Assembly (NCBI GenBank): GCA_002329625.1
Contig: DCTP01000126.1
Coordinates: forward strand, 18,736 to 29,715
Source: Leptolinea sp. UBA1437
GTDB lineage: Bacteria; Chloroflexota; Anaerolineae; Anaerolineales; Anaerolineaceae
DNA length: 10,980 nucleotides
Direction: 5' to 3'
Shown here: positions 1-7,278 of the stretch, piece after piece
How positions within the stretch are numbered: the first letter of the stretch is position 1
How the letters are laid out: each line of letters starts with the position of its first letter
Translations under genes and position numbers: made by a program
The notes under the pieces: model-generated
The model's database searches: none
What the model was told of the DNA's origin: nothing
What the model saw: only the letters and a program-made list of their open reading frames with translations

Positions 1-4
1 CTAG

Positions 5-736
5 GTGGGAATTGTGTTACCCGGAATTGTGGATAATAAAAAAGGAAGGATGGAGTTTTCATCCAACCTGAAATGGCATAACGTCCAAATCAGTAAAATT
101 CTGAAAGAGTATTTTCCTTCAAGAGACTTTGTGGTTGAAAATGATATTAAAGCGATCGCGATCGCCGAGAATCGTTTCGGCGTATCGAAGCAATGCCATA
201 ATTCGGTTGTGATGAATATCGGGAACGGCATCGGTGCCGCGGTCATTATTGATAACGAAATTTATCGAGGTAAGAATAATATGGCCGGGGAAATCGGGGA
301 TATTATCATCAATCCGGTAGGCCAGATGTGTGAATGCGGGCAAATCGGTTGTCTTCAGACAAAAATCGCCGAATGGGCTATCCTGAGGGAAGCGCAAAGT
401 GTCGAAGCGGATATCACGCTCGAAGGTTTATTCGCCCGCTATGATGAGAAAGTGGATTGGGCTGTAAAACTTATTGACAGTGTCGTTGATTATATTTCCA
501 TCTCCATTAATCTGCTTGCCAATACCTATTCACCGGAAATGATCTTGCTTTGCGGGTCTATGATTCAACAGAATAAAAAATTAAGAGAATTAATCGAAAA
601 AAATTATCGAAGGCATTTAAACGATTATATTAAGAATTCATTCCAGTTGAAATTCGAAAGCTTTGGCCGAGACGGGCATATTATCGGCGGATCAATAATC
701 GCTTATCAACGCTATATTGATGAGGTCATTAAATGA
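5..736 (+). CDS. ROK-family sugar regulator or kinase, N-terminus missing
   Basis: The 243 visible residues form the C-terminal two thirds of a ROK protein (repressor/ORF/kinase family: NagC/Mlc/XylR-type repressors and sugar kinases). Reading from GTG at 5, there is a GIVLPGIVD strand, the VVENDIKA segment with the catalytic/sugar-binding Asp47, a glycine-rich NIGNGIGAAV stretch (71-80), AGEIGD (94-99), a CECGQIGC cysteine cluster (109-116) and a terminal GRDGHIIGGS (221-230). The N-terminal phosphate loop, and the winged helix if this is a repressor, would lie upstream of the window, so repressor and kinase cannot be told apart. The codon before the GTG is TAG (2-4). GTG is therefore only the first readable codon; the true frame may be broken there or misread at a contig edge. 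Two ligand-site residues are atypical: Asp99 replaces the zinc/sugar His, and Gln118 replaces the usual Glu after the cysteine cluster. The gene lies 61 bp upstream of the transport operon on the same strand, which suggests it regulates that operon. Confidence 0.85.
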   Translation: MGIVLPGIVDNKKGRMEFSSNLKWHNVQISKILKEYFPSRDFVVENDIKAIAIAENRFGVSKQCHNSVVMNIGNGIGAAVIIDNEIYRGKNNMAGEIGDIIINPVGQMCECGQIGCLQTKIAEWAILREAQSVEADITLEGLFARYDEKVDWAVKLIDSVVDYISISINLLANTYSPEMILLCGSMIQQNKKLRELIEKNYRRHLNDYIKNSFQLKFESFGRDGHIIGGSIIAYQRYIDEVIK

Positions 737-767
737 TTTTCATTTTTAAGAGTCGACGAACGGCTGC

Positions 768-797
768 TATAGTTGGAAAAGGAAGGATGGGAGGAAA
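768..797 (+). promoter_or_regulatory. Possible -10 box and ribosome binding site before the operon's first gene
   Basis: The 61-bp gap between the ROK gene and the next gene has a TATAGT hexamer at 768-773 and a strong GGGAGGAAA ribosome binding site directly before the ATG at 798. The binding site decides that start. No good -35 hexamer lies 16-18 bp upstream of TATAGT; the area is only T-rich. An operon promoter here is thus possible but weak, and co-transcription with the ROK gene is equally plausible. No convincing palindromic operator was found in the gap. Confidence 0.3.
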
Positions 798-3392
798 ATG
801 ACCTTGTTTTTCAGTGAAGAAAAAATTCAAACGATTCATCGAGGTTATCTTCAGCGACTTCCTTCTTTCGGTAAGTCCGGAGTTGAAACAGCTCGGTTCA
901 TCGGAGAATTGCCGGAAGTTGAAAGAATTTGTATGGAGTTTTGTTATACATTCATGCCGGTTCAAGACTTTGTGTCTTATCCTTTTCAATTAATTGATAT
1001 TCATGTGAAACATGCGGTCATGTTATTGAATACTGTTCCATGGCTGAAGAATATTCCGGAAGATATTTTTCTGAATTTCGTTCTCTTTTATCGCGTAAAT
1101 AACGAATTCATCGAAGATTATAAAAATCGATTCTTTGAAGAACTGTGGCCCCGTGTCCGGAATAAATCCGATCGGGATGCCATCTTAGAAGTGAATTATT
1201 GGTGTTATGAAAAAGCGACTTATAAAGAATCGGATGACCGGACAGCTTCACCATTAACGGTTATTCGAAGGACATACGGTCGCTGTGGAGAAGAAAGCAC
1301 CTTGCTGGTCAGCGCTTTACGCAGTGTCGGGCTGCCGGCTAGGCAATGTTACACTCCTCGTTGGGCTCACTGTGATGATAATCATGCCTGGGTTGAAGCC
1401 TATTCGGACGGGAAATGGCATTATCTCGGTGCGTGTGAACCCGAACCCGTTTTGGACAAAGGATGGTTTACCGCGGCAGCTTCGAAAGCGATGTTGATTC
1501 ATTCCAAAGTCTTTAACTCGGATCTGAAAGGTGAGTTGATCGCCGGTCGCACCCCTGTTTTTTGTATGATAAACAACCTGAAAACGTATGCAAAAACAAC
1601 CTGTTTGAATGTTTTTGTGAGAAAAGACAACCGTCCATTTGCCGGAGCCGTGGTCCGGTGTGAAATTGTGAATTACAGTGAACTATACCCGTTATTAACC
1701 GCCGAAACCGATGAAAACGGATTCGCTTCATTTGTGCTCGGCAGAGGGGATATCATTTTACACGTTCATGACGGAAATCATTTCCTGATGAAAAAGGTTG
1801 ATCTCAGACGGCAGAGCGAAATCACCGTTGATTTTGATAAAGCCGTTGAAAACAAACCGGGGAATTTTGATTTCGAGTTGATTCCGCCCGCTGAGGATTT
1901 ATCGAATCCGGTTGAAATTTCGCGGGAAACGGCAGAAGTGCATGAGAAACGTTTAGAGCATTGCAACCGGGTTCGGTTGCAGACCGAAATGAGCTTTGCG
2001 GAAAATCCGGCGTTGAAAAATCTTAAACTCGATTCGGATTGGGACAAATCTTTGGTGAAGCGATACCTCACGGATGCCAAAGGAAATTTTGACGAGATAA
2101 TTAACTTTTTACAGTGCGACTCCTTTGCGACAGCGGATAAAGTGGCAATTTTGAGTACTTTGCGCGAAAAGGACTTTGTCGATATTACTTCAGAAACACT
2201 GAAAGAATATTTGGAAGCTTCTCTTCCTTACAAGGGCTTATTTCCGGAAGATGTCTATATTCATTCCGTTCTGGCTCCTCGGATTGAAAATGAAATGATT
2301 TTGCCGCAGCGGAAACAACTGAAGGCGTATTTTGACCGATTGTCGGAACCGATTCATTCAGCTTCCCAGCTATGGGATTATTTACGAAGGGCTGTTATTC
2401 TTCAGGATGAATACGGTTATGATTCTTTGGTTTGTGACGCAAAAAATATCCTTTCAACCGGAATTTGCGATTCCCATTCATTGGATATCTTGTTTGTCAG
2501 TACTGCAAGGAGTTTGGGAATCCCTGCGCGAATAAACAGTTCCACCGGCCAGAAAGAATTTTATGACGGCGAAAAATATTGCGGAATCGGTGAAGATTCA
2601 AAACCGGTCGATCGAAACAATTCCCGACTGATTATCCGAAACCAAAGCGGGAAGGATTTGAATTATTTTAGCCAAATCTCGATCGGAAAATTTTCCGCGG
2701 GGGTGTATCAAAGCCTGGTTTATTGGAATCAAACAATCGGAGAGACATGGGAGTTACCGGTCGAAGCCGGTGAGTATCGTGTAATTACAACCGTACGCCA
2801 AATCGACGGCAGCGTGAAATGCAAGGTGTATTTTATATCGGTACCGGAAAATCAGAGTGTTGTTCTATCGGTTGATTTGGCAAAAGAGGACATTCTCGGC
2901 AAGCTGAAATATGCCAAAATCGAAAATATCCCATTAATGAGCGAATCGGGTGAGAATACCGATTTGTATTCCGAATTACGTGAGGATTATACCATTCTTG
3001 CCTTTGCCGACCCCGGCAAAGAACCCACCGAACATCTGTTTAATGAATGGATCCGGTTGGCGGAAAAGTATCGTTCGCCTGGTTTAGGGGTCATGATTGT
3101 TTTGGATGATCGCCGGGGACTCCAAAATCCGACGCTCCAAAAAGTGCTGCAAGCCATTCCCAAAATCAGAATTTTAATGATGGATAATCCCCATTATCTG
3201 AAAGAGTTGCATCGGCTTATGGCTGTTGGTGATGAAAGAAAACCATTCGTTTTGGTGGTCAACGATCGCAGAGAAGGATTATATGCTTTCAGTAACTATA
3301 ACGTTGGAATGGGACAAACCCTATTGAATATTATTGATGAAGATTCATCGATGAGGGAATCAGAGAAGAAACCATCGGGAAATATAAAATGA
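798..3392 (+). CDS. Large transglutaminase-like protein with tandem units and thioredoxin-like tail
   Basis: An 864-residue protein with no signal peptide or membrane segment, so probably cytoplasmic. Residues 90-240 form a transglutaminase-like (papain-fold) core: GRCGEES gives candidate nucleophile Cys163, DDNHAW gives His196, and LGACEPE gives an acidic third residue, probably Glu214. Residues 268-345 look like a beta-sandwich (NVFVRKDNRPFAGAVV; then TDENGFASF). Residues 485-595 resemble a second transglutaminase unit (GICDSHSLD, Cys557; then ARSLGIPAR) with no obvious catalytic His, so it is probably degenerate. Another beta-sandwich covers about 620-700. Residues 725-845 (YTILAFADPGKEPTEH) look thioredoxin-like but have no CxxC pair. 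Transglutaminase-fold enzymes include crosslinkers, cysteine proteases, amidases and peptide:N-glycanases; the reaction here is unknown. The gene lies 56 bp before the binding-protein gene, which suggests it acts on the imported compound. The family call is firm for residues 90-240 and softer for the other domains. Confidence 0.85.
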   Translation: MTLFFSEEKIQTIHRGYLQRLPSFGKSGVETARFIGELPEVERICMEFCYTFMPVQDFVSYPFQLIDIHVKHAVMLLNTVPWLKNIPEDIFLNFVLFYRVNNEFIEDYKNRFFEELWPRVRNKSDRDAILEVNYWCYEKATYKESDDRTASPLTVIRRTYGRCGEESTLLVSALRSVGLPARQCYTPRWAHCDDNHAWVEAYSDGKWHYLGACEPEPVLDKGWFTAAASKAMLIHSKVFNSDLKGELIAGRTPVFCMINNLKTYAKTTCLNVFVRKDNRPFAGAVVRCEIVNYSELYPLLTAETDENGFASFVLGRGDIILHVHDGNHFLMKKVDLRRQSEITVDFDKAVENKPGNFDFELIPPAEDLSNPVEISRETAEVHEKRLEHCNRVRLQTEMSFAENPALKNLKLDSDWDKSLVKRYLTDAKGNFDEIINFLQCDSFATADKVAILSTLREKDFVDITSETLKEYLEASLPYKGLFPEDVYIHSVLAPRIENEMILPQRKQLKAYFDRLSEPIHSASQLWDYLRRAVILQDEYGYDSLVCDAKNILSTGICDSHSLDILFVSTARSLGIPARINSSTGQKEFYDGEKYCGIGEDSKPVDRNNSRLIIRNQSGKDLNYFSQISIGKFSAGVYQSLVYWNQTIGETWELPVEAGEYRVITTVRQIDGSVKCKVYFISVPENQSVVLSVDLAKEDILGKLKYAKIENIPLMSESGENTDLYSELREDYTILAFADPGKEPTEHLFNEWIRLAEKYRSPGLGVMIVLDDRRGLQNPTLQKVLQAIPKIRILMMDNPHYLKELHRLMAVGDERKPFVLVVNDRREGLYAFSNYNVGMGQTLLNIIDEDSSMRESEKKPSGNIK

Positions 3393-3408
3393 TTTTTCAA
3401 ACGGGAAA

Positions 3409-3429
3409 TAAAATGCTATCCGCATTTTA
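3409..3429 (+). promoter_or_regulatory. Perfect 8-bp inverted repeat between the transglutaminase and binding-protein genes
   Basis: TAAAATGC at 3409-3416 and GCATTTTA at 3422-3429 are exact reverse complements around a 5-base loop (TATCC). The hairpin lies 17 bp after the stop of the upstream gene and ends 10 bp before the AAGGAG ribosome binding site of the lipoprotein gene. No U-tract follows, so a classical terminator is unlikely. An mRNA-processing or stabilising hairpin, or a DNA operator, fits better. The repeat is certain; its role is inferred. Confidence 0.45.
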
Positions 3430-3448
3430 AATATATCAAGGAGAAAAA

Positions 3449-5182
3449 ATGAAGAAACTATCGTTATTTATTTTGATCATCAGCATCGTTCTGATCGGAT
3501 TGACGGGTTGCTCCGGTTCAAAAGAAAGTACAACAACCGCACCGGCAACCGTTTCAACCGAATCGGTTTCGGAACCGACCGTAGAGGCGACAGCCGAAAC
3601 CGAAAAAGAAACCGTCGCGACAGAAGAAAACGTGCCGACCGAGCCGGTAACTTCTGGTGTACCGGAAACGGCGTCTGGAACAATTACCGTTTATGACACC
3701 AATGAAATTCGAACACTGGTCCAATGGGCTGCTTCCGATACTCAATCCTTTACCGTTTTAAATAATGTCTTTGAGGGTTTGTATCGTCTCGGAATCGATC
3801 ATCAACCCGAACCGGCCTTGGCGACCGGTTATACCGTTTCTGATGACAAGTTGACTTACACTTTTACCTTACGCGACGGGATTCAATGGTCAAATGGAAC
3901 TCCCATTACCGCCAAAGATTTTGTTTTTGCCTGGTTAAAGCAAATGGGTCCGGATGCTACAAATGGCTATTCGTTTATTATGAATGACTATATTGTCAAC
4001 GGAACCGAATACAACGAGGGGAAAGTCAAAGCGGAAGAGGTCGGGGTCAAGGCAATCGATGATAAGACGTTGGAAGTCGACTTGAAAACCCCGACTCCCT
4101 ATTTTATTCGGCTGACGACATTAAGCATGTATTTTCCGCTGAATGAGGAATTCGTCACTTCCCAGGGAGATCAATATGGTGTAAAAGCTGAGAATATGAT
4201 TTATTCCGGTCCCTATGTGATCACCAGCTATGATCCTGTCGTCGGTACGACTCTGGAAAAGAATGAAAAATATTGGGATGCGGCGAATGTGGCAGTTAAG
4301 AATGTGAATATCAAAATTATCAAAGACCAATCAGCCGCATTAAATGCATATAAAGCCGGAGAATTATCCAAAGTCTTATTATCCTCAACAGACGTGGCAG
4401 TTTACAAAAACGATCCGGAATTTCATTCTCAAAGCGAGTTCCGGACGACCTACCTGCAATTCAATACGACCGCCAAGGGATTGGACAATGTGAATATTCG
4501 TAAGGCTTTGGGCTATTCGATCGATCGTTCCATCCTTGCCGATACCATTCTTGCCGATGGTTCTGCTGCGGCAGAAGGACTCGTTTCCTTCGGCGTCGCC
4601 GGTGACGGAACATCAACTTTCCGCGAATTAAACGGAAACCTCTCTCCGTTCGATCCCGAAAAAGCCAAAGAATATTGGGCGAAAGGCGTCGAAGAATTAG
4701 GAGAAGCGCCGCAACTCACTTTGCTTATTGCTGATGATTCAGTGACCAAAACGGTTGCCACTTTTGTTCAAAGCCAGTTTAAGGATAACCTGGGGATTGA
4801 TGTCGCGATCGATTCAAAAACCAGCAAAGCCCGCAATGAATTGATGGATAACAATAACTATCAATTTGCTATTACCGCTTGGGGCGCCGATTATGATGAC
4901 GCAATGACCTATCTGGACTTATGGACAAACGGAACGCCTTATCGCGGCAATTACTCTAACGAAACATATAACAAACTAATTGCGGATGCGAAAAAAGAAA
5001 CAGATGAAGCGAAGCGGCTGACCATGATGCTCGATGCCGAAAAGATTTTATTGGATACCGATGCCGTAATTTCGCCTCTTTATTATCGCGGATTTGCTTA
5101 CCTGCAGAAGAGTAATATCGAGAATTTGGTAACCCACCCCTTTGGAAATCCGATTGAGTTTAAATACGCCAGAATTAAATAG
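3449..5182 (+). CDS. oppA: OppA-type substrate-binding lipoprotein of an ABC importer
   Basis: A 577-residue extracellular solute-binding protein of family 5 (the OppA/DppA type), anchored to the outer face of the cytoplasmic membrane. Residues 1-20 are a lipoprotein signal peptide ending in LTG, with Cys21 as the lipidated residue. A Thr/Glu/Val/Pro-rich linker (about 24-76) tethers the binding domain. Family marks include FEGLYRLG (108-115), LRDGIQWSNGTPITAKDFVFAW (141-162), NEKYWDAANVAVKNV (272-286), VNIRKALGYSIDRSIL (348-363) and WGADYDDAMTYLDLW (478-492). In E. coli OppA the Asp of the CADY segment (Asp419) pairs with the peptide amino group; Asp481 in GADY occupies the same place, which hints at a peptide-like ligand. 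AAGGAG at 3439-3444 supports ATG 3449. The matching permease genes follow after a 219-bp gap. Family 5 proteins also bind oligosaccharides, nickel or haem, so the symbol marks position and family only. Confidence 0.93.
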   Translation: MKKLSLFILIISIVLIGLTGCSGSKESTTTAPATVSTESVSEPTVEATAETEKETVATEENVPTEPVTSGVPETASGTITVYDTNEIRTLVQWAASDTQSFTVLNNVFEGLYRLGIDHQPEPALATGYTVSDDKLTYTFTLRDGIQWSNGTPITAKDFVFAWLKQMGPDATNGYSFIMNDYIVNGTEYNEGKVKAEEVGVKAIDDKTLEVDLKTPTPYFIRLTTLSMYFPLNEEFVTSQGDQYGVKAENMIYSGPYVITSYDPVVGTTLEKNEKYWDAANVAVKNVNIKIIKDQSAALNAYKAGELSKVLLSSTDVAVYKNDPEFHSQSEFRTTYLQFNTTAKGLDNVNIRKALGYSIDRSILADTILADGSAAAEGLVSFGVAGDGTSTFRELNGNLSPFDPEKAKEYWAKGVEELGEAPQLTLLIADDSVTKTVATFVQSQFKDNLGIDVAIDSKTSKARNELMDNNNYQFAITAWGADYDDAMTYLDLWTNGTPYRGNYSNETYNKLIADAKKETDEAKRLTMMLDAEKILLDTDAVISPLYYRGFAYLQKSNIENLVTHPFGNPIEFKYARIK

Positions 5183-5206
5183 TCTTTTCGTTTTTGATCG
5201 AAAAGA
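5183..5206 (+). promoter_or_regulatory. Stem-loop directly after the lipoprotein gene stop codon
   Basis: TCTTTTCG at 5183-5190 pairs perfectly with CGAAAAGA at 5199-5206 around an 8-base loop (TTTTTGAT). The hairpin begins one base after the TAG stop. No U-tract follows on the + strand. This placement is typical of hairpins that protect binding-protein mRNA from 3' decay and so keep it more abundant than the permease message. The stem is seen directly; the role is inferred. Confidence 0.4.
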
Positions 5207-5217
5207 AAAATAGAGAT

Positions 5218-5265
5218 AACCGGCAGCCGATGAGAATTTTCACCGACTGCCGGGAATCGGTTTTT
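5218..5265 (+). terminator. Attenuator-like stem-loop with U-tract between oppA and oppB
   Basis: CCGGCAG (5220-5226) is an exact complement of CTGCCGG (5247-5253). A second, competing hairpin pairs ACCGA (5242-5246) with TCGGT (5257-5261) and runs straight into a T-run (5261-5265), as in a weak intrinsic terminator. The two pairings cross and cannot both form as simple nested stems. Partial termination here would give less permease than binding protein. Stem lengths are short and no folding energy was computed. Confidence 0.4.
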
Positions 5266-5401
5266 GACAAAAGTAGTAAAGCAAATTTTCGGCGGTTCAA
5301 ATTTCGAAGAAAAATAATGATCTTGATATTTATCTTAAAGAAATACGAAACCATCAAAGCCATTAAGATCCCTTTGTTCAAACAAGGAAGAAAGGAGTGA
5401 T
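5266..5401. other. Leader region upstream of oppB, no gene recognised
   Basis: This AT-rich remainder of the 219-bp gap carries no supported gene. A TTGACA hexamer at 5264-5269 matches a -35 box, but nothing resembling TATAAT sits 15-19 bp downstream. The end holds two purine-rich tracts, AAGGAAG (5384-5390) and AAAGGAG (5391-5397). The second is only four bases from the oppB ATG and is its likely ribosome binding site. Confidence 0.4.
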
Positions 5402-6340
5402 ATGGGGAAGTATATTTTAAAAAGAATTCTTTATCTGTTCATTACATTGCTCATTATTATTACCGCGACTTTCTTTCTGATGAAACGCTTGCCTGGAACG
5501 CCGTTTGATTCGGAACGATTTTCACAAATGCCGCCGCAACAACAAAAGCAGTTGCTTGAAAAATACGGATTGGATCAACCTGTTTCCGTCCAATATTTAA
5601 AATATCTGAATAATCTGGTTCACGGCGATTTGGGGGTTTCGTTCTTCTATACCGGAAGAACCGTTAAAGATGTAATATTCGGCAGAATTTGGCCTTCGGT
5701 TTTAATCGGATTACAAGCTGTATTGCTCGGGCTTGCCGTCGGATTAACGCTGGGGATCATCGCCGCCTGGAAACATAATAGCGGCATCGATTATTTCACT
5801 ATGGTTCTGGCTGTTCTGGGTGTTTCGGTTCCGAATTTTGTTGTTGCCGCATTGCTTCAATATTATGTCGGTTTGAAATGGGGTATTTTACCAGTTGCCT
5901 TTTGGGGAACATGGGCACATTCCGTTTTGCCTTCGATTGCGCTCTCCTTTGGTGCGACGGCTATGTTCGCTCGTTTTATCCGAACCGAGATGCTCGATGT
6001 TTTAGAACAAGATTACATTATCACAGCCCGCGCAAAGGGATTGAATCAATTTCAGGTGTTGATGGCACATGCGGTTCGAAATTCGATTATTCCGGTAGTG
6101 ACGATTCTGGGCCCGATTGTAGTCAACCTTTTGACCGGATCTTTGGCAGTGGAGAGCATTTTTTCGGTTCCCGGTATTGGCAGTCTGTTCGTCGAAAGTA
6201 TCAAAAGCAATGATTATGCAACGATTATGGGATTAACGATTTTTTACAGTGCATTTTATATTTTGGTGGTTATGATCGTGGATATTCTCTACTCTGTCAT
6301 CGATCCCAGAATACGTATTCAGGGGAATAAGGACGAATAA
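5402..6340 (+). CDS. oppB: ABC importer permease, OppB/DppB type
   Basis: A 312-residue inner-membrane subunit that forms half of the translocation channel of a peptide/nickel-type ABC importer. The start MGKYILKRILYLFITLL is the usual OppB opening, with the first membrane helix at about 8-28. Further helices lie near 99-122, 131-154, 173-195, 230-250 and 275-298, giving the family's six. The cytoplasmic coupling (EAA) segment is ITARAKGLNQFQVLMAHAVR (207-226). The following VESIFSVPGIGSLFVES (250-266) and the C-terminal IDPRIR (300-305) are also family hallmarks. Length is normal for the family. AAAGGAG at 5391-5397 supports ATG 5402. The stop at 6340 is three bases from the oppC start, so the two are probably translated together and form a heterodimer. 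Confidence 0.95.
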   Translation: MGKYILKRILYLFITLLIIITATFFLMKRLPGTPFDSERFSQMPPQQQKQLLEKYGLDQPVSVQYLKYLNNLVHGDLGVSFFYTGRTVKDVIFGRIWPSVLIGLQAVLLGLAVGLTLGIIAAWKHNSGIDYFTMVLAVLGVSVPNFVVAALLQYYVGLKWGILPVAFWGTWAHSVLPSIALSFGATAMFARFIRTEMLDVLEQDYIITARAKGLNQFQVLMAHAVRNSIIPVVTILGPIVVNLLTGSLAVESIFSVPGIGSLFVESIKSNDYATIMGLTIFYSAFYILVVMIVDILYSVIDPRIRIQGNKDE

Positions 6341-6343
6341 GCC

Positions 6344-7270
6344 ATGGAAAATTATCAGGATTTACCACTTGATTTATTCGAAAAAGCGGAAGTCAATCTG
6401 GATGAAAAAGAGCATATCGCAAAACCCAGTTTGACGGCTTTTCAGGATGGCTGGATTCGTTTAAAAAAGAATAAAGCCGCCGTTGTGAGCCTTTTTATTT
6501 TGATTCTAATTTTCCTTTTTGCGGTTTTCGGACCGATTTTCAGCAGCTACGATTACGCTAAAACGGATTATCATCACACATTTCAGCTTCCGTCACGGGA
6601 ACACATTTTCGGAACGGATCAATTCGGACGCGATCAATTTGCCCGGATCTGGTACGGTACAAGAATCTCATTATTAATCGCCTTTGCCGCCGCCTGTTTA
6701 GATATATTTGTCGGAGTAACCTACGGAGCGGTTTCCGCATTGGCGGGAGGGAAAGTTGATGCGGTGATGCAGCGGATCATTGAAATTTTGGTGGGAATCC
6801 CTAGTCTGATCATCATCATTCTGTTAATGATGGTTATGCCAGCCGGTATCGGAACCATTATTATCGCAATGTCCATCACGGGCTGGGTCAACATGGCTCG
6901 ATTGGTACGGGCTCAAATTCTCAAATTAAAAAGTCAGGAATTCGTTTTGGCAGCGAGAATTTTGGGTACGAATTCACGAAAAATCATTCTGAAACATCTG
7001 ATTCCGAATACGATGGGTGTGATTGTCATCAACACGATGTTTACGATCCCGAGCGCGATTTTTACCGAAGCATTTCTCAGCTTTATCGGGATTGGGCTCA
7101 GTGAGCCTCGCGCATCCTTGGGGGTTCTGATTAATAACGGTTATCAAGTCCTTCATAATTTTCCTCATCTTTTGATCTATCCCGCAATCGTCATTGTTTT
7201 GATTATGGTCTGTTTCAGTATTTTGGGAGACGGCCTCCGCGATGCGCTTGATCCGCGGATGCGGAAATAG
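6344..7270 (+). CDS. oppC: ABC importer permease, OppC/DppC type
   Basis: A 308-residue membrane subunit, partner of the preceding permease. The N-terminal OppC region has a cytoplasmic start (1-45, with the TAFQDGWIRLKKNKAAV anchor), a first helix at about 46-66, and the extracytoplasmic FGTDQFGRDQFARIWYGTR (89-107), a strong family signature. Helices follow near 108-132, 143-166, 170-186, 225-247 and 277-297. The ATPase-coupling segment is FVLAARILGTNSRKIILKHL (200-219), and TEAFLSFIGIGL (241-252) and LRDALDPRMRK (298-308) complete the pattern. It starts three bases after oppB, with AAGGA about ten bases upstream of the ATG. It ends eight bases before oppD. Confidence 0.95.
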   Translation: MENYQDLPLDLFEKAEVNLDEKEHIAKPSLTAFQDGWIRLKKNKAAVVSLFILILIFLFAVFGPIFSSYDYAKTDYHHTFQLPSREHIFGTDQFGRDQFARIWYGTRISLLIAFAAACLDIFVGVTYGAVSALAGGKVDAVMQRIIEILVGIPSLIIIILLMMVMPAGIGTIIIAMSITGWVNMARLVRAQILKLKSQEFVLAARILGTNSRKIILKHLIPNTMGVIVINTMFTIPSAIFTEAFLSFIGIGLSEPRASLGVLINNGYQVLHNFPHLLIYPAIVIVLIMVCFSILGDGLRDALDPRMRK

Positions 7271-7278
7271 GAGGCTAA

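Noticed and set aside
152..165. Overlapping GCGATCGC palindromes resembling the cyanobacterial HIP1 element
   Set aside because: They lie in codons for Ala-Ile-Ala-Ile-Ala at a conserved ROK position, and no other HIP1 copies stand out in the window.
798..3392. A secreted protein-crosslinking transglutaminase
   Set aside because: There is no signal peptide or membrane anchor at the N-terminus, and the strong ribosome binding site fixes the start at 798, so export is not supported.
3556..3568. Palindrome AACCGA-A-TCGGTT as a possible operator
   Set aside because: It lies inside the Thr/Glu-rich linker coding region, where ACCGA-type codons recur, so it is explained by local codon use.
5264..5269. 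TTGACA as the -35 box of an internal promoter for oppB
   Set aside because: No acceptable -10 hexamer occurs 15-19 bp downstream, and the hexamer overlaps the end of a terminator-like T-run.
5194..5400. A 68-codon open frame in the oppA-oppB gap
   Set aside because: It would start with TTG inside a hairpin with no ribosome binding site, and its Lys/Arg/Ile-rich product matches no recognised family; it reads as translated AT-rich leader.
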